From positions 62,001-126,000 of the forward strand of contig CAZJYI010000009.1 of NCBI GenBank assembly GCA_964550025.1: 64,000 bases of DNA. Direction: 5' to 3'. Below the pieces are notes generated by a model. It searched no databases. It had not been told where the DNA came from and worked only from the letters and a program-made list of their open reading frames with translations. Both the position numbers and the translations under genes were made by a program. This DNA comes from CAZJYI01 sp964550025. GTDB taxonomy: Bacteria > Verrucomicrobiota > Kiritimatiellia > UBA8416 > CAYOBW01. Below, one piece after another: positions 16,411 through 24,696 of the stretch (its first letter is position 1; each line of letters opens with the position of its first letter).

Positions 16411-16938
16411 TCACTTCTTCCCCTTCTTCCGCCGTTCCCGCATCTTTTTGACCCACTCGGGCTCGCGAACCCCCTCCCGCGGTGCGTCGGAAAGAATGAA
16501 CGGTTTCAGATCGAGTACGGGGGAGTTGTCGAACGCGTCGATCTTGTCCAGCGTGACTACGCTGCCCTCTACCTTCAGGATCTTGCACACGGTCAAGGCG
16601 ATTGGATTGGGCCGCAGAGGGGAACGGCACGCGAAAACGCCCGTCAGCGGGTTCTTCCGGTTGCCCCGCGGGTGCAGCCGCAGGATGCGCCGTTTGGCCG
16701 GTACGTCGATCTTGTCCATCCAGTAGAGCACGTTGACATGCGAATAGCCGTCCAGCCCGAGCAGCGCGTCGGCGTACTCGCTGGACACCTCGATCCTCAC
16801 GGACTTACCTTCCCGCCGGACCTTCCCGACCGGCACCACCCTGATTGCCGTCTCCGCATTCGCTTCCCCTGCCGGCAACGAGCCTGCGGTTGCCGCGGCG
16901 ACCGCCGCACCGGCAAAATGCCTCCGCGTCATTTGCAT
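16411..16938 (-). CDS. TrmO/TsaA-like (UPF0066) protein with Tat signal
   Basis: TsaA/TrmO-family protein; family members N6-methylate t6A37 of tRNA using SAM. The core fold is complete, with the diagnostic segments CRSPLRPNPIALT and DNSPVLDLKPF. Unusually, the N-terminus is a twin-arginine-type signal (TRRHFAG followed by an Ala-rich hydrophobic stretch and a probable cleavage near ANA-ET, about residue 31), so the product may be exported. ATG 16938 is chosen because GAGGGACGG lies just before it; a GTG at 16953 overlapping the efflux gene's stop is possible. Coupling to the RND gene is tight. Whether it methylates anything outside the cytoplasm, where SAM is absent, is unknown. Confidence 0.82.
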   Translation of the reverse strand: MQMTRRHFAGAAVAAATAGSLPAGEANAETAIRVVPVGKVRREGKSVRIEVSSEYADALLGLDGYSHVNVLYWMDKIDVPAKRRILRLHPRGNRKNPLTGVFACRSPLRPNPIALTVCKILKVEGSVVTLDKIDAFDNSPVLDLKPFILSDAPREGVREPEWVKKMRERRKKGKK

Positions 16939-16949
16939 CTGTCCGTCCC

Positions 16950-19900
16950 TCACGCTTCGTCCGGTGTTCCGAGATGCCTCCTGATATCCTCCAGGATCAT
17001 ATACAGCGAGGGCACGAGTACCAGCGTAATCATCGTGGCAAAGAGCAGCCCGTATCCCAGCGACAGGGCCATGGGGATCAGGAAACGCGCCTGGCGCGAT
17101 GTCTCGAATATCATCGGCATCAGTCCGCCGAACGTTGTCAGCGTCGTCAGCATGATCGGCCGGAAACGCTGCACGCCAGCCGCAACAACCGCGTCGTGCG
17201 CCGTGGCGTGATCACGCCGCATACGGTTGGCGAAATCGATCATGACCAGCGAGTCGTTCACCACGACCCCCCACAGCGCAACGATGCCGATCAGGCCGAT
17301 CAAGCTCAGGTCGTATCCCATGATCAGGTGCCCCGCCACCGCTCCCACGATGCCGAAGGGAATCGACGTCATCACAATCAACGCCTGGGCATAGCTCCTG
17401 AAGGGGATGGCCAGCAGCGAGAAGATGGCCAGCAGGACAATGGGGATCGTCACCTTCAGCGATGACAAGCTCTCCGTGTTCTCGGCCTGCCTGCCTTCAT
17501 AGCTGAAACTGAGGCCGGGGTTCTCATCCATCATCCGCGGCAGCACCTCGCTGTTCAGTACCTGCATGACCTGGTTGACCTTGGACTTCGGTCGTACGTC
17601 GGCGGTCACGCTCATGGCGCGTTTGCCGTTGCGGCGATTGATGACGGTGTAGGCCCGATTGGGGCTGAAGCGGACGGCTTCCCGCAACGGGATCTCGCCG
17701 CCTTGGGGGGTGCGCAGGACCAGGTCGTGCAGAATGAACTCGCTTTCGCGTTCCTTGCGCGGCAGGCGCACCTTGACCTTTAGTTCGTTGCGGCCGCGCT
17801 GCTGCCGCATGGCCTCGGCCCCCTCGTAGGCGTTGCGCACCTGGCGCGACACTTCGCGCGCGGTCAGCCGCGCGCTTCGCCCTGCATCGGTGATTGTGAA
17901 ATCGTACTGCCGTTTGCCCTCCTGGAACCCGGTGTCGGCATCCCGCACCAGCGGGAACTCGCCGAGGATCTCCGCGAGGCGCGTCGCCGTCGCCTCCAGC
18001 ACGTCCATATCGCGGTGACGCAGTTCCACGGTCAGCGCGGGTCCGCTGCCGGGGCCGCCCCGGTCCGCTTGGAGGCGGATCAGCGTGACACCCGGAATGT
18101 CACCGATTTCACGTCGCCAGGCGTCCACAAAGTCCTGCGTCGACACGCCGAGTTTCTCGCGTGTCTTGGCCGGCGGCAGGTACACGCGGACCTCGCCGGT
18201 GTGCCCGCCCCGCTTGCCGACCTCGGCGTAGATGCCCTCAATCAGCTGGGGGTGGCCCAGCCGGTCGGCCGTGCGTTTCCCGGCTTCGACCATCTTCTGC
18301 AGGGCCGTTTCCGTCTTTCTGACGTTGCTGCCGAACGGCAGCATGCAGGAGCCGTACGCGTAGTCGCTCTCCACGGACGGGAACAACTCAAACCCCATGC
18401 GCCCGCTGCCCATGTAGGTGAGGGTGACCATGAGGATCGAACAGGCCGTCACAAAGACGAGATAGCGGTGCGATATCGCCCAGTCCAGGAACGGCGCGTA
18501 GCGTCGGCGGACCCAGCGGTGAAAGGCGTTGCTGAACCACTGTTGCCCCCGGTGGATGGCTTCCAGCGGGGCCAGCCGTTTCCGGTGTTCCTGGTGGCCA
18601 AGGTGCGCCGGGAGAATGAACAGGCATTCGACCCAGGAGATGAGGAATGCGCTGATTACGACGCACGGCAGCATGAAGAGGATCTTGCCCATGAGACCCG
18701 GCAGAAGCATGAGGGGAATGAACGCCACAACGTTCGTGAGGATGCTGAAGGCAATCGGCACCGACACTTCGCGTACGCCCTTGATGGCCGCGGTCATGGC
18801 ATCCTCACCGGACTGGCGGTAGTGATAGATGTTCTCCCCGACCACGATCGCGTCGTCAACGACGATGCCCAGGGCCACGATGAACGCAAACATGGTCATC
18901 ATGTTGAGCGAGAGGTCCATGCCCGGCATGAGAAGCAGCGTTCCAAGGAAAGAGACCGGGATGCCCATCATCACCCAGAAAGCCAGCCGCAGTTCCAGGA
19001 AACAGCCCAGCAACAGAAGCACCAGGCAGAGCCCGAGTCCACCGTTCTTGAGCAGCAACTGCGCCCGCTGGCGATAGATATCGGCAAAAGAGAACCGGAT
19101 CTTCAAATGGGTTCCGGAGGGAAGGTCCGGCTGGATCTCCGCGAACACCTCCTTGACGGCGTTCTGGATCCCCTGCGGCGTCTGGTTGCCGACCCGGTAG
19201 ATCTCTATCCCGATGGCCGGCAGCCCGTTGTACCGCGCGAAGCGGTCGCTCTCCTCGAAACCGTCCCGGATTGTCGCGATGTCCTCCAGCAGAACGCTGG
19301 TGCCGTCCGGTGCCGCGATGACCGGTGTGCGGGCGAACTCGCGCCCCCAGTCGCGCCGCTCCGTGACGCGTACGAGAATCTCGCCGGATTCCGTCTTGAC
19401 GGCGCCGCCCGGGAGCTCGACCGAGGCGTTGCGGAGCCGGTTGGCGACGTCCTGAAGCGTGAGGCCGTAACGCCGCAGGTTTTCGCGCGGCACCTCGATC
19501 GAGATCTCCAGCGGCCGGATCCCCGAGAGGTCGACCTGCGTGATTTCCGGATGCTGCTGTAGCCGGTCGCGGACCTGCTCGCCCAGCTCGCGCAGCGCGC
19601 TGTCGCTCGCATCGCCCCACAAGACCGCCGTGAGCTCGAAACGTCGCCGCGTATCCAATGTCACCGTCGGTTCTTCGGCATCTTCCGGGAAGGTGCGAAT
19701 GCGATCCACCTCGCTCTTGATGTCCTGGTAGATCTTCATCGCATTGCCGCCTTCGATCAGCTCGGCGACGACGCTTCCCTGCCCCTCGGACGCCGTCGAT
19801 TCGATCTCCTTCACGCCGTCCATGCCGCGCACGGCTTCCTCAATGGAGAGCACGATGCCCTGTTCGACCTCTTCCGGGCTGGCACCGGGGTAGGGAACCG

Positions 19901-20063
19901 ACACGGTAACGGTATCCCGGGCGATATCCGGGAAGAACTCCTTCGTAATGATGTTGAAGCTGGCTGCTCCCCCCGCCAGGAAGAAGACCATCAGCAGGTT
20001 GGCGGCAACGGCGTTGCGTGCCATCCACCCGATGGGGCCGCGCTTGTCCGCGGACGCATTCAT
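16950..20063 (-). CDS. RND efflux transporter permease (AcrB/HAE1-like)
   Basis: Inner-membrane proton-driven efflux pump of the RND superfamily, 1,037 residues, with the two-fold repeat of 12 membrane segments and two large periplasmic loops. Around residue 400 the TM4 proton-relay motif reads VALGIVVDDAIVVGENIYH with the Asp pair characteristic of multidrug HAE1-type pumps rather than heavy-metal pumps. The second half contains the equivalent GIVALWGVVVNDSLVMIDFAN segment. The start overlaps the adaptor gene by 4 bases (ATGA), so the pair is translationally coupled. It is part of a TetR-TolC-adaptor-pump operon and probably exports drugs, bile-like compounds or lipids; the substrate is not predictable. 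Confidence 0.95.
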   Translation of the reverse strand: MNASADKRGPIGWMARNAVAANLLMVFFLAGGAASFNIITKEFFPDIARDTVTVSVPYPGASPEEVEQGIVLSIEEAVRGMDGVKEIESTASEGQGSVVAELIEGGNAMKIYQDIKSEVDRIRTFPEDAEEPTVTLDTRRRFELTAVLWGDASDSALRELGEQVRDRLQQHPEITQVDLSGIRPLEISIEVPRENLRRYGLTLQDVANRLRNASVELPGGAVKTESGEILVRVTERRDWGREFARTPVIAAPDGTSVLLEDIATIRDGFEESDRFARYNGLPAIGIEIYRVGNQTPQGIQNAVKEVFAEIQPDLPSGTHLKIRFSFADIYRQRAQLLLKNGGLGLCLVLLLLGCFLELRLAFWVMMGIPVSFLGTLLLMPGMDLSLNMMTMFAFIVALGIVVDDAIVVGENIYHYRQSGEDAMTAAIKGVREVSVPIAFSILTNVVAFIPLMLLPGLMGKILFMLPCVVISAFLISWVECLFILPAHLGHQEHRKRLAPLEAIHRGQQWFSNAFHRWVRRRYAPFLDWAISHRYLVFVTACSILMVTLTYMGSGRMGFELFPSVESDYAYGSCMLPFGSNVRKTETALQKMVEAGKRTADRLGHPQLIEGIYAEVGKRGGHTGEVRVYLPPAKTREKLGVSTQDFVDAWRREIGDIPGVTLIRLQADRGGPGSGPALTVELRHRDMDVLEATATRLAEILGEFPLVRDADTGFQEGKRQYDFTITDAGRSARLTAREVSRQVRNAYEGAEAMRQQRGRNELKVKVRLPRKERESEFILHDLVLRTPQGGEIPLREAVRFSPNRAYTVINRRNGKRAMSVTADVRPKSKVNQVMQVLNSEVLPRMMDENPGLSFSYEGRQAENTESLSSLKVTIPIVLLAIFSLLAIPFRSYAQALIVMTSIPFGIVGAVAGHLIMGYDLSLIGLIGIVALWGVVVNDSLVMIDFANRMRRDHATAHDAVVAAGVQRFRPIMLTTLTTFGGLMPMIFETSRQARFLIPMALSLGYGLLFATMITLVLVPSLYMILEDIRRHLGTPDEA

Positions 20064-21271
20064 CGGGTCTTCTCCCGCGGCTTGCGCTGGGGCATGCGTT
20101 CCGCCTGCTCCACCCCCTCCGGGCGCTCCGGGCGTGTCTCGCCCGGGAGACGCAATTCCATGCCGTCAATGGGGGCGCCCAGTGCGGTGGTAATCAGGCG
20201 TTCACCCTCCGCGATGTCGGCGCGAAAGACGATCGTGTCGCGCCCACTTCGAATGGGCGAGATATTGAGGATTCGAAGCGTATTCTCCGCCGTGATCAGC
20301 CAGATGACCGAACCGTCGCGGTATGCCGTTCTGTCGATCTCGTACACGTCGCCGACGCTGTTGCCCTCGAGGACAACACGCACAAAGCTGTTGATCAGCA
20401 CCGGTGCGTTCTGTGTGAAGGGCTCCGGAATCTCAACCAGCAGGCGGGCCATGCGCCCGGTTGCTTCCAGGTCCTCGAGGCGGCCGACTACCTTGCCTTT
20501 GCACGTGCTCCCGTCCGGGAAGTGGATCTCCGCGGCCGAGCCGTCTTCCGTCTCTGTCGGCCAACTGACCCACTTGAGCTCGTCCACGGGAACGGACACC
20601 CGCACGTGATAGCTGTCAGTGTCAACCAGTGTTGCCAGCCTGGCCTGTCCCGTCGCCTGGTCGCCGAGGTTCGCATGGCGTTGCAGGATCAGCGCGTTGA
20701 ACGGGGCGCGGACGGCTGTCCGGTCGAGGTCGAGCTGCGAGCGCGCGACCCGCGCGCGTGCCGCGGTGATACGCGCCTCCGCCGACTTCTGCTGGGGGAC
20801 ACGAAGAGCCAGTTCCCTGTCCGATTCGGAGGCCTCGACACTGTCTCCCAGCATTTGCCATTCCTGCCGGGCCACGTCCCGGCGCCCCTGCTCGAGTAGT
20901 GCATCGCTCTCCGCTTGCGCCAGTTCGGCCTTTGCCTGTTGCAGGGCAATCTCGTAGTCCGCGGGGTCGATCTGCGCCAGGATGTCACCCTTTCCGACGC
21001 GCCCGCCCTCGATCCACTCGGAGTGCAGCTTCACGATCTGACCGCTGACGCGCGACTGCGCCACGATCTGTCGCGCGGGAATGACAGTGCCGAGCACGTC
21101 GAGGCGAACGCGGTGTTCGCCGCGCTGCAGCGGCTTGCACTCGACGACGGGGGTCAGCCGGGCACGCATCTTGCGCTTTGCCTTGGGTTTTGTCCTCATG
21201 AAGTAGGTGCCCGTGCTGATTCCCGCCGCCAGGATAACCAGTCCGACAAACGCGTAGAACGCTCTTTTCAC
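20060..21271 (-). CDS. Periplasmic adaptor (membrane fusion protein) of RND efflux system
   Basis: HlyD/AcrA-type adaptor bridging pump and outer-membrane channel, 403 residues. An N-terminal membrane anchor (about residues 5-25) is followed by a basic stretch, the first half of the lipoyl domain (VPARQIVAQSRVSGQI-like), an alpha-helical hairpin rich in Ala/Glu/Arg (about 110-190), the returning lipoyl half (VRAPFNALI), a beta-barrel and a membrane-proximal domain. The C-terminus is Arg/Pro-rich. It overlaps both neighbours by 4 bases, giving strict co-translation with the TolC-like and RND genes. Confidence 0.93.
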   Translation of the reverse strand: MKRAFYAFVGLVILAAGISTGTYFMRTKPKAKRKMRARLTPVVECKPLQRGEHRVRLDVLGTVIPARQIVAQSRVSGQIVKLHSEWIEGGRVGKGDILAQIDPADYEIALQQAKAELAQAESDALLEQGRRDVARQEWQMLGDSVEASESDRELALRVPQQKSAEARITAARARVARSQLDLDRTAVRAPFNALILQRHANLGDQATGQARLATLVDTDSYHVRVSVPVDELKWVSWPTETEDGSAAEIHFPDGSTCKGKVVGRLEDLEATGRMARLLVEIPEPFTQNAPVLINSFVRVVLEGNSVGDVYEIDRTAYRDGSVIWLITAENTLRILNISPIRSGRDTIVFRADIAEGERLITTALGAPIDGMELRLPGETRPERPEGVEQAERMPQRKPREKTR

Positions 21272-22653
21272 TCTGTGTTCCCTCCCAACGCGCGGTGCAG
21301 TCTCACGCGGTAGCCGATTTGCGAAAAGCGTGCGTCGACAAGCTGGCGCTCGAGACGCTGCACGTTCTTGACGGCGTCCAGCACGTCGACGTAGCTCTCC
21401 ATGCCCTTCAGATGCCTGCGCCGCAGACTTTCCGCCAGACGCCGCGTTTCGTCGAGTTGCTCTGCCAGAGCGGCTGACCGTGCCCCCTCGTGGCGTTCGC
21501 CCGCCAGCGCGTCCTGGACCTCTCGGATGGCCTCGAGCACGGTCGCTCCATACGCTAGCAGACGTTGACCCGCAACCTCCCGGACGCGCTCGACCTCGGC
21601 CTTGCGCAGCCCCGCGTCAATGACGGGCCCCACCAGGCTTCCCGCCAGGCGCGCCAACCAGTCGTCGAGGAGATCCGCCAGTTCGTCGGACGACCATCCG
21701 GCAGAGGCGCTGAGGCGCAGTGCCGGCAGACGGTCTGCCCTCGCGGCGGCGACGGTCCAGTCGGCCGCCCGCAGACGTAGGCCGGCGGCGCGGACGTCGG
21801 GACGTTGCGACAGGAGATCGGCCGGTACGCCCGTCTCGGGGTGGGGGGGCAGGTTCGGAAGGCGGCGCCCCGCCGGTTCCCCGGTCGTCCATGCCGGTTG
21901 CCCCAATAGCGTGGCGAGCTGGTTGAGCAACTGCTCCTCGCGCATGTTCTGGGGCGGTATCTGCGAAAGCAGCTCCTTGACAGCCGTCCGCTGTCGCAAC
22001 ACCGCCACCCCCGTGGCCTGCCCGCGGCCGTAGCGGCCCTCCATGAGCGTCAGTTGCCGGCGGTTGGTTTCGAGTTGTTCTCGCAGGAGGTCGAGCTTGC
22101 CACGGACGGCGAGGAGCTCGAGGTAGCGGAGCGCCACTTCTCCCGACAGGGACAGTCGTGCCGCGAGGAGATCGGCTGCCGTGGCATCCCGCTCCGTTGC
22201 CGCCGCCTGCGCGGTCGCCGCGACTCGCCCCCACAGGTCAAGTTCGTAGGACGCCGCCAGTTTGAGCTCGTAGGACTCGCTTCGCGTGTCCCCGTCGGTC
22301 ATTGCCGGTTCCCCCCGCTCGGTCACGGAGGCGCCCGATTCGACGTTGGCCGATGGGCGGAGCGGTGCGCCGCTCTTCCGAGCCTGGGCCGCCGCCTGTG
22401 CCAGGCGAGCGTGTGCCTGCGCCAGGTCGAGATTCGACGCGAGGGCCTGCGTCACGAGCGTGTCCAATTCTCCGGAGCCGAACGTCTTCCACCATGCCGT
22501 CGGGACGGCCTGTCCCGGTGTGTACAACCGGAACTGCCCGGGCAGGTTCACCCCGCCTGCCGGTTTGCGCGGTGGTGGGCGATACAGGGCACAGGACGAG
22601 GTGAGCGCGGCTGCCGCCAGTAGACCGCCAACGAAGAGGGTGTTGCGTCTCAT
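21268..22653 (-). CDS. TolC/NodT-family outer membrane efflux lipoprotein
   Basis: Outer-membrane channel of the efflux system, NodT-type, 461 residues. It starts with a lipoprotein signal (lipobox TSSC, Cys near residue 21), followed by two internally repeated outer-membrane-efflux domains made of long helices and short strands (for example LDLAQAHARLAQAAAQARKSG and, in the second half, a region with GVPADLLSQRPDVRAAGLRLRAAD, a segment typical of this family). It overlaps the regulator gene upstream and the adaptor gene downstream by 4 bases each. Placing the channel gene first in an RND operon is less common than last. Confidence 0.93.
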   Translation of the reverse strand: MRRNTLFVGGLLAAAALTSSCALYRPPPRKPAGGVNLPGQFRLYTPGQAVPTAWWKTFGSGELDTLVTQALASNLDLAQAHARLAQAAAQARKSGAPLRPSANVESGASVTERGEPAMTDGDTRSESYELKLAASYELDLWGRVAATAQAAATERDATAADLLAARLSLSGEVALRYLELLAVRGKLDLLREQLETNRRQLTLMEGRYGRGQATGVAVLRQRTAVKELLSQIPPQNMREEQLLNQLATLLGQPAWTTGEPAGRRLPNLPPHPETGVPADLLSQRPDVRAAGLRLRAADWTVAAARADRLPALRLSASAGWSSDELADLLDDWLARLAGSLVGPVIDAGLRKAEVERVREVAGQRLLAYGATVLEAIREVQDALAGERHEGARSAALAEQLDETRRLAESLRRRHLKGMESYVDVLDAVKNVQRLERQLVDARFSQIGYRVRLHRALGGNTE

Positions 22654-23312
22654 GCCTTCTTCCCCTCGCGCAGGGCATCCGCGGCGGCCTGTAGACCGCC
22701 GGCCGCGAAGGCCACGAGATGATCGGCAAGCGCCTCGATCTCCTGTTCGTTTGGCCTGGGGCTGTCGAACAGGTGCCGCATGGGATGCTTCTTGATGCGG
22801 GCCTTGGCGACAAACACGAGTTGGCTCTGGATCGAGAACGTGCAGCGACGGGCGACGATGTGGTCGGGCGGCAGGTCGAGCACAGCAGCTACCATCTCGG
22901 TGAGACGGCGAATAACCGGCTCGATGAACCGGCGGAAGAGGCGGTCGTGAGCATCGGTAGGATTGGTCATCTCGCGGTGGATAATCATGCGCAACCTGGC
23001 CAGGTCCCCCTCGCAGAACGCGTGTCTCACGCGTCGACGGATATACTCATCAAGCCGCTGCCGCGGATCCGCCCCGCTCGGTTCAGGGTGCAGGAAATCC
23101 CTGGCTTCGCCGAACAGCTTCTCCCACACGGCCACGTACAGTTGCTCTTTGCTGCCGAAATGGTAGTTCACCGCGGCCACGTTGGCGTCGGCAGCGCTGC
23201 AGATCTCCTGCACCGTGGTCGTGCGGTAGCCCGACTCGGCAAACAGCGCCGTCGCTGCTTCGAGCAGGCGGCCCTTGGTTGTGTGTTTACGCTTGTCCAC
23301 TGAGTCAGCCAT
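22650..23312 (-). CDS. TetR-family transcriptional regulator (CecR/YbiH-like)
   Basis: Repressor of the TetR family, 220 residues from ATG 23312. This start is preferred to an ATG at 23336 because AGGAA lies 6 bases before it and the upstream ATG abuts an operator-like palindrome without a ribosome site. The N-terminal HTH (about 10-55) shows TKGRLLEAATALFAESGYRTTTVQEIC with NVAAVNYHFGSKEQLY, the classic recognition helix region; the rest matches the CecR-type ligand domain (RRVRHAFCEGDLARLRMIIHREM). It is the first gene of the efflux operon and most likely controls its own transcription. Confidence 0.9.
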   Translation of the reverse strand: MADSVDKRKHTTKGRLLEAATALFAESGYRTTTVQEICSAADANVAAVNYHFGSKEQLYVAVWEKLFGEARDFLHPEPSGADPRQRLDEYIRRRVRHAFCEGDLARLRMIIHREMTNPTDAHDRLFRRFIEPVIRRLTEMVAAVLDLPPDHIVARRCTFSIQSQLVFVAKARIKKHPMRHLFDSPRPNEQEIEALADHLVAFAAGGLQAAADALREGKKA

Positions 23313-23338
23313 CGACAGTTCCTGTGTAAAACGCATGT

Positions 23339-23356
23339 TTCAAATAGACGTTTGAA
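23339..23356. promoter_or_regulatory. Probable TetR operator
   Basis: Palindrome TTCAAATAGACGTTTGAA, with 6-bp perfect TTCAAA/TTTGAA arms and a near-match at the next position. It lies 27-44 bases before the preferred start of the TetR-family gene and resembles operators of CecR/AcrR-type repressors in size. Autoregulation of the efflux operon is the natural reading. Confidence 0.6.
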
Positions 23357-23409
23357 TTGTATGCGCTATTGCATCCGGAATGGCAAGAAGAAAGGCAAAG
23401 AGTGACAGC

Positions 23410-23922
23410 TCATCGGACGAAAGCGATGCCGATGCGCACGGCTTCAGTGCGCTCCCGGTAGTTCAGGAGGTTCTCCGTCAGATGAAAGAGCTCCGGTTTG
23501 TAGCTGCTGTCTTCGAAGGGGAATGAACCCGATTCGAGATCCCAGAAAGACGTCTGCGTATACCCGAAATGGAATCCGCCAATCCACGGATGGCGCTGTG
23601 TCAGCGTCCCCGTGGCGTTGAAGAAACGGTACTTGAAGCTGAACTGGAACTTGCTCTCCGACGGGTCCGCTCCCACCAGGAAGTAGATCGGCTCGTAAGC
23701 CGAGATATTGGCCATGTAGGGCTGATATAGCGTGAAGAGGGAGTCCAGTGTCGGATAGTCTTCGCCGGCTTCCACGCGATTCGTCTGCGGTTTTTCGGTT
23801 CTCGATCCCAGACCGCCCCCCACGGGGTCCAGGGCGTCGGCCGCGGTTGCCGCCGACAGCAGGGCCCCGAGTACGATGTGCACTGAAGCCGATGCCATGC
23901 GAGGGGGGTCAGCCTTCTTCAT
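23410..23922 (-). pseudogene. Truncated outer-membrane phospholipase A (PldA-like)
   Basis: N-terminal half of an OMPLA-type phospholipase A1. The ATG at 23922 has GGAGG 8 bases upstream and is followed by a signal peptide. Family segments are clear: a YFLVGADPSESKFQFSFKYRF strand pair, FHFGYTQTSFWDL, and PFEDSSYKPELFH. In intact OMPLA the catalytic His-Asp/Glu-Ser-Asn-Gly block comes right after, but here the protein stops at VRIGIAFVR, exactly where that block should begin. At 170 residues it is little more than half the usual size and lacks the catalytic His and Ser. No continuation was found in the 74 bases before the TetR operator region. Probably a pseudogene, or an inactive barrel fragment. 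Confidence 0.7.
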
Positions 23923-24042
23923 GCGGTGTTCCTCCATTCCGATTTCAGGATTCGAGGTGTGACCCATGAGAGGGTATGGTGCCGTCCGGCGTGGCTGCAA
24001 GGTGAAAGGAACCGATAGCCGAACTCCGTCATGGTCGCGTTC

Positions 24043-24642
24043 TCAGGGTATTGTCGCCCCAAGGTAGCCGCGCAGAAGCTCGTCGGCGAGCTCGTCCATG
24101 GGGCGGTCGCTCACGACCTCCTGCACGTCGTCGTGTGCGATGGGAAAATCCAACGGCTCTCGGGCGAGAAACTCGTCCCAGTTGTCCAGTTTCCACTGGT
24201 CCCACGGGTAGGCGCGGGCGGCAATGCGGTCGCGGAGCACGTCCAGGCTTGGGGGAAGGCAACGGATGACGGCCAGCCGCGCGCCGTGTCGTTCCGCGGC
24301 TTCGCGGAAGGGTGGAATCCAGTCGCTGTACGCGTCGCGGCGCCAGTGGTTGATCGAGAACGGCGCGTCGACGAACGGGATTTTGGCCAGGGATAGCTGG
24401 GTAGCCACGAAATCCACGAGAAAATGGTAGGTCGGGCCGCTGACACGTGCATATTCCTCGCCGGTCAGCCGTTCGGAGGTGAACGGCGACTGCACCATGT
24501 CCTTCGAGATGTAGACGCTGTTGGCCAGCCGCCTGACAAGCTCCCCGGTCAGCAGGCTCTTGCCGCTGCCGGCAACACCGACGACCAGGCAGGCCGTCGG
24601 ACCGCCCGCTTCATACGCGTTCGTTTCCGTGCTCTTCTCCAT
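24043..24642 (-). CDS. P-loop kinase-like ATPase
   Basis: Cytoplasmic P-loop NTPase of about 199 residues from ATG 24642. The Walker A motif GVAGSGKS lies near residue 20, preceded by a hydrophobic strand (ACLVV), as in small-molecule kinases (zeta-toxin/gluconate kinase-like AAA_33 fold). A DAP segment after IPFVD may be the Walker B acid, and an Arg-rich lid region (RCLPPSLDVLRDRIAARAYPW) follows. Substrate unknown. It lies between the truncated phospholipase gene and a secreted-protein gene, all on minus; spacing to the latter is about 55 bases. There is an in-frame start 18 codons earlier, but that extension is Arg/Pro-rich and not family-like. Confidence 0.75.
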   Translation of the reverse strand: MEKSTETNAYEAGGPTACLVVGVAGSGKSLLTGELVRRLANSVYISKDMVQSPFTSERLTGEEYARVSGPTYHFLVDFVATQLSLAKIPFVDAPFSINHWRRDAYSDWIPPFREAAERHGARLAVIRCLPPSLDVLRDRIAARAYPWDQWKLDNWDEFLAREPLDFPIAHDDVQEVVSDRPMDELADELLRGYLGATIP

Positions 24643-24696
24643 TGCATTCAGGAGCCGTACGGTTCGTGGTGGGCACGGGCACGCGCGGCGAAGCAC

